Shown here one piece after another: positions 13,704-21,664 of a DNA stretch of 33,258 bases (positions within the stretch are counted from its first letter, which is position 1; each line of letters opens with the position of its first letter). The translations under genes were made by a program, and so were the position numbers. Below the pieces are notes generated by a model. The model was not told where the DNA came from. It did not search any database and saw only the letters and a program-made list of their open reading frames with translations. The stretch is from positions 1 to 33,258 of the IMG/VR virus record IMGVR_UViG_3300032282_001695. The stretch is one strand, 5' to 3'. Origin of the DNA: a virus.

Positions 13704-13865
13704 ATGCCACGAGTTGTTGTTGATGTCAGCCAAGAAGCCTGTGCTTGGCTTAATTCACAGTGTGGAAACTGGAAGCCACGCACAGCTGTATTGCGTGAAC
13801 TGATCGAAGATGCCATGCGCCGCGATGGCAAAATGGACAATGCGGAGCCAGCAAAAACCGCATAA
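13704..13865 (+). CDS. Small ribbon-helix-helix regulator
   Basis: A 53-residue protein from the ATG at 13704; an in-frame ATG at 13683 lies at the expected transcript start. MPRVVVDVSQEACAWLNSQC gives the strand and first helix and PRTAVLRELIEDAMRRDGK the second helix of an Arc/CopG-type ribbon-helix-helix. It is next to the overlapping promoters, so it may repress one or both, a compact switch. A cyanobacterial antitoxin-like origin is possible, but no toxin neighbour is present. Confidence 0.65.
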   Translation: MPRVVVDVSQEACAWLNSQCGNWKPRTAVLRELIEDAMRRDGKMDNAEPAKTA

Positions 13866-13894
13866 AAAAAGCCGGTGGCCACGACACCACCGGC
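13864..13894 (-). terminator. Leftward intrinsic terminator before the replication gene
   Basis: On the minus strand, an 8-bp perfect stem GCCGGTGG...CCACCGGC with an 8-base loop is followed by TTTTTTT. On the plus strand no U-run follows, so it works leftward only. No leftward gene lies just to the right, so it ends either an antisense RNA from the replication gene or stray leftward transcription. The T-run overlaps the stop codon of the regulator gene. Confidence 0.75.
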
Positions 13895-13919
13895 AGCACC
13901 CATCATTTCCGCATCAAGT

Positions 13920-14684
13920 ATGCCACGAATCCGATCAGCCGGGTTTTCCATCTGTCCACACGCCTTAATGGACCAGATGGCAGAACCAGGCGGAAAGCAA
14001 CGCGTCTGCGTCTACCTGCTGCTACACCGCTATGGCAACGGCAGCGATCAAGGCTGCTACGCATCCGTCACCACCATGTCCAAGCAATTGGGCATGAAAC
14101 GCCATGACGTCATGACAGCCATCAACTGGCTGCTCGCTAACGGTTGGGCTGTTTACAGCACTGCCTCAGATGGCCGTCGCAGGCATATTTATCTCAATGT
14201 TGACCAGCAAAAAATCGGTGTCCAAAAGGGCACCGGTGTCCAAAAAGGCACCAATCAGATCGGTGTCCAAAAGGGCATCGATATCGGTGTCCAAAAGGGC
14301 ACCCTAACTAAATCCCATAAACAAGATCCCTCTTCATCTTTCATAAGAGCTAAAGCTCTTATTCCAGATGAAGATCCGGTTCTCAGTTCAAAAACGATCA
14401 AAACCAAAGCCAAGGCACTGTCAGCTGATCTGGCACAGCACGCGGATCTGATCCACTCGTTCTGGAAGATCAAGAAAGGTTCCAAAGGCGACATCGCTTG
14501 GAAACTGCTGTGCACAGAGCTGACAAAATTCCATGACAACCTCGGTCCAGCAGCTGTCGAGGAGCAGCTCACGCAAGCCATCAATGGCAAGTGGGCTGGC
14601 ATCAGCTACAGCCGCCACCTCCAGTTCAACCCGCACCTAGTCACCGCCACCACATCCACCACACCGCAGTACGACATTCGCTGA
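13920..14684 (+). CDS. Replication initiator-like protein with internal repeats
   Basis: A 254-residue protein from the ATG at 13920; ATG at 13968 is an alternative, and a GTG at 13875 lies in the terminator stem. Residues about 18-85 form a winged-helix domain (KQRVCVYLLLHRYGNG, SVTTMSKQLGMKRHDVMTAINWLLANGW), as in phage replication organisers. Residues about 100-130 hold four GVQKG repeats encoded by the iteron-like DNA. The C-terminal 80 residues are a helical domain (LIHSFWKIKKGSKGDIAWKLLCTELTKF) ending GKWAGISYSRHLQFNPHL. With no polymerase or helicase in view, it probably loads the host replisome. Confidence 0.75.
   Translation: MPRIRSAGFSICPHALMDQMAEPGGKQRVCVYLLLHRYGNGSDQGCYASVTTMSKQLGMKRHDVMTAINWLLANGWAVYSTASDGRRRHIYLNVDQQKIGVQKGTGVQKGTNQIGVQKGIDIGVQKGTLTKSHKQDPSSSFIRAKALIPDEDPVLSSKTIKTKAKALSADLAQHADLIHSFWKIKKGSKGDIAWKLLCTELTKFHDNLGPAAVEEQLTQAINGKWAGISYSRHLQFNPHLVTATTSTTPQYDIR
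14216..14362 (+). other. Candidate replication origin: four iterons and AT-rich inverted repeat
   Basis: Four copies of CGGTGTCCAAAAgGGCAyC start at 14216, 14234, 14261 and 14285, spaced 18, 27 and 24 bases. They encode GVQKG repeats but use almost the same codons every time. They are followed by an A+T-rich stretch (14304-14345) and a perfect 8-bp inverted repeat ATAAGAGC-TAAA-GCTCTTAT (14343-14362). Lambda has the same plan, with origin iterons inside its initiator gene O. Confidence 0.65.
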
Positions 14685-14977
14685 TGGAACTCTTTGAACC
14701 ACGCCTTGCCAACGCTTACGTCTGGGCCTGCACCGACAAGAAAGAAAAATCGTTTTCGCCAAAGATGCTTTACCGCGCCACGTCGGACCCGACCTTCGAC
14801 AAGCTGGCAATTGACCACGTACAGGTCTCAGAATCGCCTGTAGGGCGCTTTGACGAGCTTGGACGATGGTGCACCTACTGTCCGCCGATCAGCGGCATCT
14901 ACGGCGGTCTGGCGCGTTATGTGCTGCATCCGCATGCAGAGGCCGCTCGTCAACGCATCCTTCAACCCACACGCTGA
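14684..14977 (+). CDS. Small protein, unknown
   Basis: A 97-residue protein from the ATG at 14684, which shares a base with the initiator stop (TGATG); a longer upstream frame runs inside the initiator gene. Features are FSPKMLYRATSDPTFDKLAIDHVQV and a WCTYCPP motif (Cys-x2-Cys), then GGLARYVLHPHAEAARQRIL. The CxxC might bind metal. Translational coupling suggests a replication accessory. Confidence 0.65.
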   Translation: MELFEPRLANAYVWACTDKKEKSFSPKMLYRATSDPTFDKLAIDHVQVSESPVGRFDELGRWCTYCPPISGIYGGLARYVLHPHAEAARQRILQPTR

Positions 14978-15246
14978 TGGCACTTACACCACTCGGAACT
15001 TTCTCGGGCACCGGCGAAACCCTCGCGCACATGGCTGCCAAAGGTCTTTGCACCATTGATGACCTTGATCACCGTCCACCAGGATCAGATCCAAAATTCC
15101 AACCGCAAAACTTGCTTCGCAACTGGATTCAAGGCAATCAAGCCAAGTGGGCCGAAATCCGCGCACAGCACAACATGCCAGACGAAATAGCCGTCGAAGC
15201 TGGACCGTCCCCTAGAGATTTTGTTCCAAATGATCTACCATTTTAA
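14977..15246 (+). CDS. Small replication-region protein, unknown
   Basis: An 89-residue protein from the ATG at 14977 (TGATG overlap). It has a helical N-terminal half (GTFSGTGETLAHMAAKGLCTIDDLD), a polar middle (FQPQNLLRNWIQGNQAKWAEIRAQHNM), and ends DFVPNDLPF. The short acidic-aromatic tail resembles the C-terminal tip of SSB-type proteins, so it may bind a host replication factor, but that is speculation. Confidence 0.65.
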   Translation: MALTPLGTFSGTGETLAHMAAKGLCTIDDLDHRPPGSDPKFQPQNLLRNWIQGNQAKWAEIRAQHNMPDEIAVEAGPSPRDFVPNDLPF

Positions 15247-15267
15247 AAATTCCAACTTTCAATTGCC

Positions 15268-15480
15268 TTGTCAGAGCAATTCTTTGTTGTCACAGTTGAC
15301 TCATCCCCATATACGTTCAGTTATGGTTCCGACAACAATCTGCTCTACCTAATTCAATGGCCAGATGGAACCAAAGCAAAACGACTCATCAGCGGGGGTT
15401 ATCTGATAAATTTTGACGCAGCGCACAAACATGCTAAAAATTACGCAAACTACATCCACACAATCTCAAGCAATCATTAA
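15268..15480 (+). CDS. Small beta-rich protein, unknown
   Basis: A 70-residue protein; the only usable start in frame is TTG at 15268. It is beta-rich (FFVVTVDSSPYTFSYGSDNNLLYLIQWPDGTKAKRLISGGYLINFD), then a helix. The WPDG turn suggests a small barrel. No family was recognised, and the unusual start lowers confidence. Confidence 0.5.
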   Translation: MSEQFFVVTVDSSPYTFSYGSDNNLLYLIQWPDGTKAKRLISGGYLINFDAAHKHAKNYANYIHTISSNH

Positions 15481-15487
15481 CCCGACA

Positions 15488-16306
15488 ATGCCAGCCACCA
15501 AAACTTTTCCATTTGATGAAGTGGAAATTACTCCAACCGCAACCTCGATCAAGGACTTAAAGCACGATCACAAGAATGCAAGGCGTCGTACTGATCGCAG
15601 TAGCAAGTTAATCGCTGAATCCTTAAAGCAATTTGGTGCCGCTAGATCAATCGTCATTGACGAAGACAATCGAATCCTTGCCGGCAATGGCACCATTGAA
15701 GGTGCAAAAGCGGCTGGCATCAAAAATTTACGTGTCATCGAAACAGATGGCACTGAGATCATTGCTGTTAAACGCACTGGTCTTTCAGAAGATCAAAAAA
15801 TTGGTCTTGCACTCGCAGACAACAGAACCAGTGATCTCAGTGAATGGGATGCAGCAATGTTGCATCAGCTCAGCGAAGAACACGACATCACAACTTGGTT
15901 TGATCAAAATGAATTAGACGAGTTATTTGGCGTTGAAGATGCAATAGATGAAGACAGCCCGTACACAAATAAAACAACTGCGCCAATCTATGAACCAAGC
16001 GGCACTCAGCACAAACCTGATCACCTTTACGATGCAGCAAAAACAAAACAGCTGATTGCGGAAATAGAACTTGCTGATGTCCCAGATGATGTCAAAACAT
16101 TTTTGATCTCAGCAGCACATCGACACACGGCTTTTAACTACAGCAAAATTGCAGACTATTACGCCACCGCACCAAAGGAAATTCAATCGCTTTTTGAAGA
16201 CTCTGCTCTTGTAATTATTGACTTTGAACAGGCAATTCAAAATGGATTCGTAAAACTTGATGAACGCGTTGAACAAGCCTTCAAGCAGGACCATCCCAAT
16301 GCGTAA
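15488..16306 (+). CDS. ParB-domain protein paired with a glycosyltransferase
   Basis: A 272-residue protein from the ATG at 15488, 7 bases after the preceding stop. Residues about 15-110 form a ParB/Srx N-terminal domain: KDLKHDHKNARRRTDRSSKL, then FGAARSIVIDEDNRILAGNGTIEGAKAAGIKNLRV and LALADNRTSDLSEWD. No ParA or partition-site repeats are nearby. The C-terminal half is helical and unassigned. The next gene, a glycosyltransferase, overlaps it by 8 bases. From memory, ParB-fold proteins recur in phage DNA base-modification cassettes, in some cases as kinases; here either DNA binding or an enzymatic role fits. Confidence 0.75.
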   Translation: MPATKTFPFDEVEITPTATSIKDLKHDHKNARRRTDRSSKLIAESLKQFGAARSIVIDEDNRILAGNGTIEGAKAAGIKNLRVIETDGTEIIAVKRTGLSEDQKIGLALADNRTSDLSEWDAAMLHQLSEEHDITTWFDQNELDELFGVEDAIDEDSPYTNKTTAPIYEPSGTQHKPDHLYDAAKTKQLIAEIELADVPDDVKTFLISAAHRHTAFNYSKIADYYATAPKEIQSLFEDSALVIIDFEQAIQNGFVKLDERVEQAFKQDHPNA

Positions 16307-17159
16307 TGACTTCTGTGTTTTCATCCTGTCCAACCGCCGACCGGATAACGTAAAAACACTTGAAACCCTGCAAAGATCTGGCTACACCGGCAAATGGTTC
16401 ATTGTCATTGATGACGAAGATCCAACCGGTGAACAATACAAAAAGAATTTTGGTGGTCAAGTATTAGTCTTCTCAAAAGCAAAAATTGCTGAAACAACAG
16501 ATTCATGTGATACCTCTAAAGATCGACGCACTCCACTCTGGGCACGGAATGCCTGTTGGGATTTAGCAAAACAGGTCAACTGTCGCTTCTTCTGTCAGCT
16601 TGATGATGATTACACTTGGTTCTCTTACCGGCGCATTGGCAAAAAAGAAATTGGCCAAAAACCTAAATACTCAAACTTCAAGGCAGAAAGTCTTGATGTC
16701 GTATTTGATGGAATGGTTGAATTCCTAGAAAACAATCAATCTGTCTCGAGTTTGGCATTCTCGCAAGGTGGTGACTACAACGTCAGTTCTGAAAAGGCTA
16801 GACGTGTTCTGCGCAAAGCAATGAACTCTTTCTTTTGCGACACCCAACGTCCATTCAAATTTATTGGCAAATTCAACGATGACGTCAATACATACATTGC
16901 CCATGGGGCAACCGGCAAACTCTTCTTTACATACTGCCCAATCCAACTAACACAAGGCGTAACACAGCAAAACAAAGGTGGCATCACTGAAGCCTATAAA
17001 GAAAATGGCACCTATGTAAAATCCTTCTACACAGTCATGATTTCACCCTCGTCAACCTGGATTGAGTTGATGGGTCACACCAACCCACGTCTCCATCACA
17101 CCCATGACTGGAATAAAGTCTGTCCTAAAATCTTGCACGAAAAGTATCGAAGGCAATAA
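16299..17159 (+). CDS. GT-A glycosyltransferase, probable DNA-modification (TET-associated) type
   Basis: A 286-residue protein from the ATG at 16299. CVFILSNRRPDN (6-17) and GKWFIVIDDEDPTGEQY (31-47) give the nucleotide-binding start of a GT-A fold. FFCQLDDDYTWF (97-108) holds the DxD metal motif (Asp102-104). SFSQGG-like AFSQGGDY (153-160), RKAMNSFFC and FNDDVNTY (192-199) follow, then QNKGG. These match, from memory, the TET/JBP-associated glycosyltransferases of phages, which put sugars on hydroxymethylated bases. It is coupled to the ParB-domain gene and lies just before the terminase. Alternative: a surface glycosyltransferase. Confidence 0.7.
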   Translation: MRNDFCVFILSNRRPDNVKTLETLQRSGYTGKWFIVIDDEDPTGEQYKKNFGGQVLVFSKAKIAETTDSCDTSKDRRTPLWARNACWDLAKQVNCRFFCQLDDDYTWFSYRRIGKKEIGQKPKYSNFKAESLDVVFDGMVEFLENNQSVSSLAFSQGGDYNVSSEKARRVLRKAMNSFFCDTQRPFKFIGKFNDDVNTYIAHGATGKLFFTYCPIQLTQGVTQQNKGGITEAYKENGTYVKSFYTVMISPSSTWIELMGHTNPRLHHTHDWNKVCPKILHEKYRRQ

Positions 17160-17211
17160 CTACGGTTACAATGTGCACAGCAATGCAATCCTGAATATCG
17201 TTTGTTGACAA

Positions 17212-17535
17212 ATGGCACCTAAACGTGGTCCAAAACAAGAAACCCTTGAACGTGCCGAACGCTTTGCACGCATCATTGCTAATGGTGGACGACGTTCAGA
17301 TTGCATCCGCTATGCCAGGGAAAATTGGGGGGTAAAAGATGATGCCTGTGATCTTTACCTGCGTCATGCGCGCGAAAAACTAAAAGCTGACTGGGATGTT
17401 GAACGCCCGCAAATGGTCGCTGATCTGTTATCGCAGTGCAGCACCTTACAGATGGAAGCTCGTCGGGCTGGTCAATATCACATTGCTCTAGGCGCTATCA
17501 ATACCGCAGCCAAACTGGCGCAGCTTTGCTCATGA
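17212..17535 (+). CDS. terS: Terminase small subunit
   Basis: A 107-residue protein with ATG at 17212. Its N-terminal half has helices with HTH character (LERAERFARIIANGGRRSDCIRYARENWGVKDDACDLYLRHAREKL) and its C-terminal half is a long helix (MVADLLSQCSTLQMEARRAGQYHIALGAINTAAKLAQL), as in small terminases that recognise the packaging site. It is coupled to the large subunit by ATGA. The 52 bases upstream hold TACAAT (17167-17172) and a GTGCAC but no convincing promoter. Confidence 0.8.
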   Translation: MAPKRGPKQETLERAERFARIIANGGRRSDCIRYARENWGVKDDACDLYLRHAREKLKADWDVERPQMVADLLSQCSTLQMEARRAGQYHIALGAINTAAKLAQLCS

Positions 17536-18881
17536 GCATCCTTGCTTCCGTGCGTGATGGTCACGTACTGCAAAAGCTTGGTGACAATGGCAATGACCTA
17601 GATACGGAAGACGCTTTGCGGCGAATCCGTGATGACCTCCACCCAGGACAACTGGCATTTGTTGAAGATCAATCGTCAAGCATCCTTGGTGTGTCAGCTG
17701 GTTATGGCGCTGGAAAAACCAGAGGCCTATGCGCTAAAGCTGTGCACCTTGCTATGGCCAACCAAGGTTTCATTGGCGTGGTCATGGAACCAACCGGCCC
17801 GTTGATCCGCGACATTTGGCAAAGCGATTTTGATGACTTCTTAGAGGCATATCACATCCCATACAGCTTCCGTGCTTCACCTCTTCCCGAATACACTTTG
17901 CATCTGCCGTTAGGTGATACAAAGATTCTCTGCCGCAGTTTTGAGAATTGGCAGCGCATCATCGGTATTAACGCTGCCTGGATTTTGTCGGACGAGATTG
18001 ACACCGTTGCGCCAAGCATTGCAAATAAAGCATTCCCTAAAATCCTTGGTCGTTTGCGAGCAGGCAACGTCAGACAATTTGCTGCTGCATCAACGCCTGA
18101 AGGATTCCGATGGATGTGGCAAACATTTGCAAGTGAGGATGCGAAAGGTCGTGAAGACAGAAAACTTATTCGGATGCGCACGCAGGACAACCCACACCTG
18201 CCGCCTGATTTCATCGAACGGATGCAGGCCAACTATGACCCGCAACTGCTACGTGCCTATCTAGATGGTGAGTTTGTAAACCTCACAACTGGTCAGGTCT
18301 ATGACCGCTTTGATCGCGCCAAACATGTGTCCGTACATTGTCCGGACATCAACCGGGAACCATTGCGTATTGGTGTGGACTTTAACGTCGGCAATATGTC
18401 TGCCGTGATTGCCATCCGTGTTGGCAAAAGTCTTTACGTCGTGGACGAGATCAGCGGTGCACACGACACAGACACGCTTGCCAAAAAAATCAAGGCGAAT
18501 TACCCAGACAACAAGATCTACATTTATCCAGACGCCAGCGGTGGCAACCGCAGTACCAATGCCACACAGACCGACATTGCCATCCTCGAAAGCTATGGCA
18601 TGTCCAACCAATCACCAAAGGCAAACCCTCCCGTTCGTGATCGTGTGGCTGCTGTTCAGGCTTTGCTAGAGAACGGCAAAGGCGAAGTCAGACTCAAAAT
18701 TGCGTCATCGTGCGTGAAATTGATCGAATGCCTTGAGCTTCAGAGTTACACCGAGAAAGGCGATCCCGATAAAGATGCTGGCTACGACCACATGAACGAC
18801 GCACTTGGTTATCTAATCTGGCGTGAGTTCAACCCACTGCACGCTGGTGCTGGTCGCGGCACAGGCATTAGATTGTATTGA
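17532..18881 (+). CDS. terL: Terminase large subunit
   Basis: A 449-residue packaging motor. Residues 56-63 (AGYGAGKT) are Walker A with Lys62 and Thr63, and 151-155 (ILSDE) are Walker B. Coupling motif AAASTPEG follows. The C-terminal RNase H-like nuclease has GVDFNVGNMSAV, YIYPDASGG and DHMNDALGY, each with a metal-binding Asp. It starts at ATG 17532, overlapping the small subunit stop. Confidence 0.9.
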   Translation: MSILASVRDGHVLQKLGDNGNDLDTEDALRRIRDDLHPGQLAFVEDQSSSILGVSAGYGAGKTRGLCAKAVHLAMANQGFIGVVMEPTGPLIRDIWQSDFDDFLEAYHIPYSFRASPLPEYTLHLPLGDTKILCRSFENWQRIIGINAAWILSDEIDTVAPSIANKAFPKILGRLRAGNVRQFAAASTPEGFRWMWQTFASEDAKGREDRKLIRMRTQDNPHLPPDFIERMQANYDPQLLRAYLDGEFVNLTTGQVYDRFDRAKHVSVHCPDINREPLRIGVDFNVGNMSAVIAIRVGKSLYVVDEISGAHDTDTLAKKIKANYPDNKIYIYPDASGGNRSTNATQTDIAILESYGMSNQSPKANPPVRDRVAAVQALLENGKGEVRLKIASSCVKLIECLELQSYTEKGDPDKDAGYDHMNDALGYLIWREFNPLHAGAGRGTGIRLY

Positions 18882-18899
18882 TACAGAGGCCGTACAGTC

Positions 18900-20357
18900 G
18901 TGTACACAGGGTTTAACAACTACGACCGGATGCTCACTCGTAAGGTGGCAACGGTTAGTGACCCCAACAGCGCTTGGACCAACATGGAGCCGCATTGGAT
19001 CCTGATCGAGGATCTTATGCAGGGCACCTATGGAATGCGTCGCAAGCATCGCCGTTACCTGCCTCAAGAACCACGCGAGCAAGACGAGTCATACGACAAC
19101 CGTCTGGCACGCAGTGTGGTGCCGCCGTATTATCAGCGTCTTGAACGGATGCTTGCTGGCATGTTGACCCGTAAGCCAGTCCGTCTTGAGGACGTATCAG
19201 ACATTGTCCGCGAACAGTTGTTTGATGTTGATTTGCAAGGCAATGATCTAAACATTTGGACTTATGAAACAGCACGCAAAATGGTCCGCTATGGCCATGT
19301 CGGCGTCCTAGTTGATGCGCCTGCTACTGGTGAAAATGGCCGTCCCTACTGGGTGACCTATACACCACGTGACATCCTTGGATGGCGCACAGAAACCAAT
19401 GAAGGTGCACAAAAGTTGACTCAACTTCGCCTTATGGAACGAATCATTGTTCCTGATGGTGAATATGGCGAAAAAGAAATTGAACAAATCCGTGTGTTGA
19501 CGCCTGGTGCATTTGAATTGCATCAACGTGATGAAAAGTCAAGTTGGAAAATTGTTGACCAAGGGAATACAAGTCTGAGTGAAATCCCATTTAGTGTTGC
19601 TTATGCCAATCGGGTTGGTCTACTTGAATCAAGGCCACCAATGGAAGATATTGCAGAGCTGAACCTTAAGTGTTATCAGGTGCAAAGTGATTTAGACAAT
19701 CAGCTGCACATTAGTGCTGTACCAATGCTGGCGTTCTATGGCTTCCCAACGGCAGCTGAAGAGGTCAGTGCTGGCCCTGGTGAAGCAATTGCATTCCCTT
19801 CTGATGGCCGCGCTGAATACATTGAACCAGCTGGCCGTAGTTTTGAGGCGCAATTCAAACGCTTAGAACAACTTGCTGTACAAATCAACGAACTTGGCTT
19901 GTCTGCTGTACTTGGGCAAAAGTTGTCAGCTGAAACAGCTGAAGCCAAACGCATTGATCGCAGTCAAGGCGACAGCACCATGATGGTTGTTGCTCAGCAA
20001 ATGCAAGATACGATTGATAACAGTTTGCGATTTCATGCTGAATACCTGAACATCACCCAGGTTGGTAACAGCATTGTTAATCGTGACTTTGTTGGTGCAC
20101 GTCTTGAACCAGCTGATCAGCTTGCCTTACTTCAGACTTACACCGCTGGCGTAATTAGTCAGAAGACGTTGCTAGAGCAACTGGCCAACGGTGATGTGCT
20201 TGGTGATGACTTTGAAGTTGAGGAAGAACTGATGGCTACACAAAATGGTGGTCTAATCGAGATGGCTGGTGGTCAGCAGCAGCAACCAGATCAACCACAG
20301 CCAGATCAACAAATTGAAGACACCATTCCAGAAGATATCAGCACTGAAGGGCAATGA
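18900..20357 (+). CDS. Portal protein (DUF4055-type)
   Basis: A 485-residue portal of the DUF4055 group, starting at GTG 18900. SYDNRLARSVVPPYYQRLERMLAGMLTRKP is typical of the clip and stem region, followed by a long domain and a helical crown (QFKRLEQLAVQINELGLSAVLG). The last 60 residues are acidic and Gln/Pro-rich low complexity. It forms the dodecameric ring at the vertex through which the terminase packages DNA. It is coupled to the next gene by ATGA. Confidence 0.85.
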   Translation: MYTGFNNYDRMLTRKVATVSDPNSAWTNMEPHWILIEDLMQGTYGMRRKHRRYLPQEPREQDESYDNRLARSVVPPYYQRLERMLAGMLTRKPVRLEDVSDIVREQLFDVDLQGNDLNIWTYETARKMVRYGHVGVLVDAPATGENGRPYWVTYTPRDILGWRTETNEGAQKLTQLRLMERIIVPDGEYGEKEIEQIRVLTPGAFELHQRDEKSSWKIVDQGNTSLSEIPFSVAYANRVGLLESRPPMEDIAELNLKCYQVQSDLDNQLHISAVPMLAFYGFPTAAEEVSAGPGEAIAFPSDGRAEYIEPAGRSFEAQFKRLEQLAVQINELGLSAVLGQKLSAETAEAKRIDRSQGDSTMMVVAQQMQDTIDNSLRFHAEYLNITQVGNSIVNRDFVGARLEPADQLALLQTYTAGVISQKTLLEQLANGDVLGDDFEVEEELMATQNGGLIEMAGGQQQQPDQPQPDQQIEDTIPEDISTEGQ

Positions 20358-21664
20358 CCTATAGCGGCGGCGGCACCCAGCGGCTGCTTGACATTGATCA
20401 GTTCAAGCGGCGGATCAACCGCAACGATCCTGTTGCGAACATTTACCGCAATGCGATTGACCTGAACCGCTACAGCAACGCGGTTGCCAATCAAGTGGTG
20501 ACGGCATACAACGACGTGATCCTCAGCGCAGTGGATGACCTGCGGCGTATCGACATGGGCGTTGCTACAGCAGGTGGTGGCATCGTCTCTCCAGCCAGTT
20601 ACCAGGCGCAGCGTTTACGCGTCATCATTGCTCAATTAAAAGAATCACTAGATACCTGGGCTGGATCAAGCACCGCTCTGGTATCTCAGGAGCTACAAGG
20701 CTTGGCCGAATTACAGACACAATTTGTTACAGAACAAATTCGACTTGCCATTCGTGGTGGTGTAACCAGCGCTCGTGAACTGCTGCCATCTCAGATTGAT
20801 GCTTTACAGATGGTGCAGACCGTGCAGGTGGCACCTAACTTTGCCGCAACCGTTGTCAGTGTTGACCCAACTGCAATCAATTTCACGCTGCCTGGCACTG
20901 GCGCTTTCAATCTGACTGCTGGTCAAGGTGCAGCAATCACACTGCCAAACGGCCAAATTGTCGAAAAAGCATTTCGTGGTCTAGCTGAATCACAGGCGCA
21001 GATGTTCAACACCGTTGTGCGAAACGGTTTGTTGACAGGTGAATCAGCATCGCAGATCACAAGGCGCTTAATAGGCAGCCTTGATTTTGGCCAGAAAGCC
21101 ATGTCAGTCAGGCAACGTGCCCAAGCAGGTGGCGAACTCACAAAAATGGCCAACAATCAAGTGTTGACCATCGTTAGGACCAGTATTCAGGACGTCAGCA
21201 ACCAAGCCAGTCAGCAGGTCTACAAAGCCAATCAGGACATCACAAGAAAATACCGTTACGTCGCCACGCTTGATGGTCGCACGTCTGCCATCTGCCGATC
21301 ACTTGATGGCCGCGAGTTCAAATACGGCGAAGGTCCAACACCGCCAGTGCATTTCAATTGCCGTAGCACAACAATCCCAATCATTGATTACAAAGCGTTG
21401 GGTATACCAGCACCAGACTGGGGCACTGGACCAGACAAGCGTGCTTCAGTAGATGGTCCGGTGTCTGGCAATTTGAACTATGGCGAATGGTTGAAGCAAC
21501 AACCCAAGGCATATCAAGATCAAGTTCTTGGTCCAACCCGTGCCGCATACTTCAACAAGATCGCTGAAAAGGTTGGCCCGCGTGATGCCTTGGCACGCAT
21601 GGTGCGTGAAGATGGCAGCGAAGTAACGTTGGAACAACTTCAGCAGCGATATGGAAACCCCTAG
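20354..21664 (+). CDS. Head morphogenesis protein (Mu F/SPP1 gp7-like)
   Basis: A 436-residue minor head protein. The N-terminal two thirds are helical. At about residues 295-350 is the Mu-F-type domain, with RYVATLDGRTSAICRSLDG and PPVHFNCRSTTIP, a Cys/His pattern seen in this family. A C-terminal extension (YGEWLKQQPKAYQDQVLG and RAAYFNKIAEKVGP) is also common. It probably sits at or near the portal and may be ejected with DNA. Starts by ATGA overlap with the portal gene. Confidence 0.85.
   Translation: MTYSGGGTQRLLDIDQFKRRINRNDPVANIYRNAIDLNRYSNAVANQVVTAYNDVILSAVDDLRRIDMGVATAGGGIVSPASYQAQRLRVIIAQLKESLDTWAGSSTALVSQELQGLAELQTQFVTEQIRLAIRGGVTSARELLPSQIDALQMVQTVQVAPNFAATVVSVDPTAINFTLPGTGAFNLTAGQGAAITLPNGQIVEKAFRGLAESQAQMFNTVVRNGLLTGESASQITRRLIGSLDFGQKAMSVRQRAQAGGELTKMANNQVLTIVRTSIQDVSNQASQQVYKANQDITRKYRYVATLDGRTSAICRSLDGREFKYGEGPTPPVHFNCRSTTIPIIDYKALGIPAPDWGTGPDKRASVDGPVSGNLNYGEWLKQQPKAYQDQVLGPTRAAYFNKIAEKVGPRDALARMVREDGSEVTLEQLQQRYGNP

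Noticed and set aside
13875-13919. Upstream GTG start for the replication initiator
   Set aside because: The added 15 residues (ATTPPAAPIISASS) are encoded by the terminator stem-loop and do not look like part of the winged-helix domain. The ATG at 13920 fits better.
13517-13951. 144-codon leftward frame across regulator and replication start
   Set aside because: It is antisense to the RHH gene, crosses the terminator and divergent promoters, and has low-complexity content. The rightward genes explain this DNA.
14216-14303. CRISPR array
   Set aside because: Repeats of about 19 bases are spaced 18-27 bases apart with almost no spacer, all in one reading frame. They are iteron-like, not a CRISPR array.
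15488-16306. ParB as a plasmid-type partition protein
   Set aside because: No ParA gene and no parS-like inverted repeats were found nearby. Coupling to a glycosyltransferase points to DNA modification instead.
17160-17211. Promoter or packaging site before the small terminase
   Set aside because: TACAAT occurs but no -35 stands at a workable distance, and no repeat or cos-like structure is visible, so I did not call a site.
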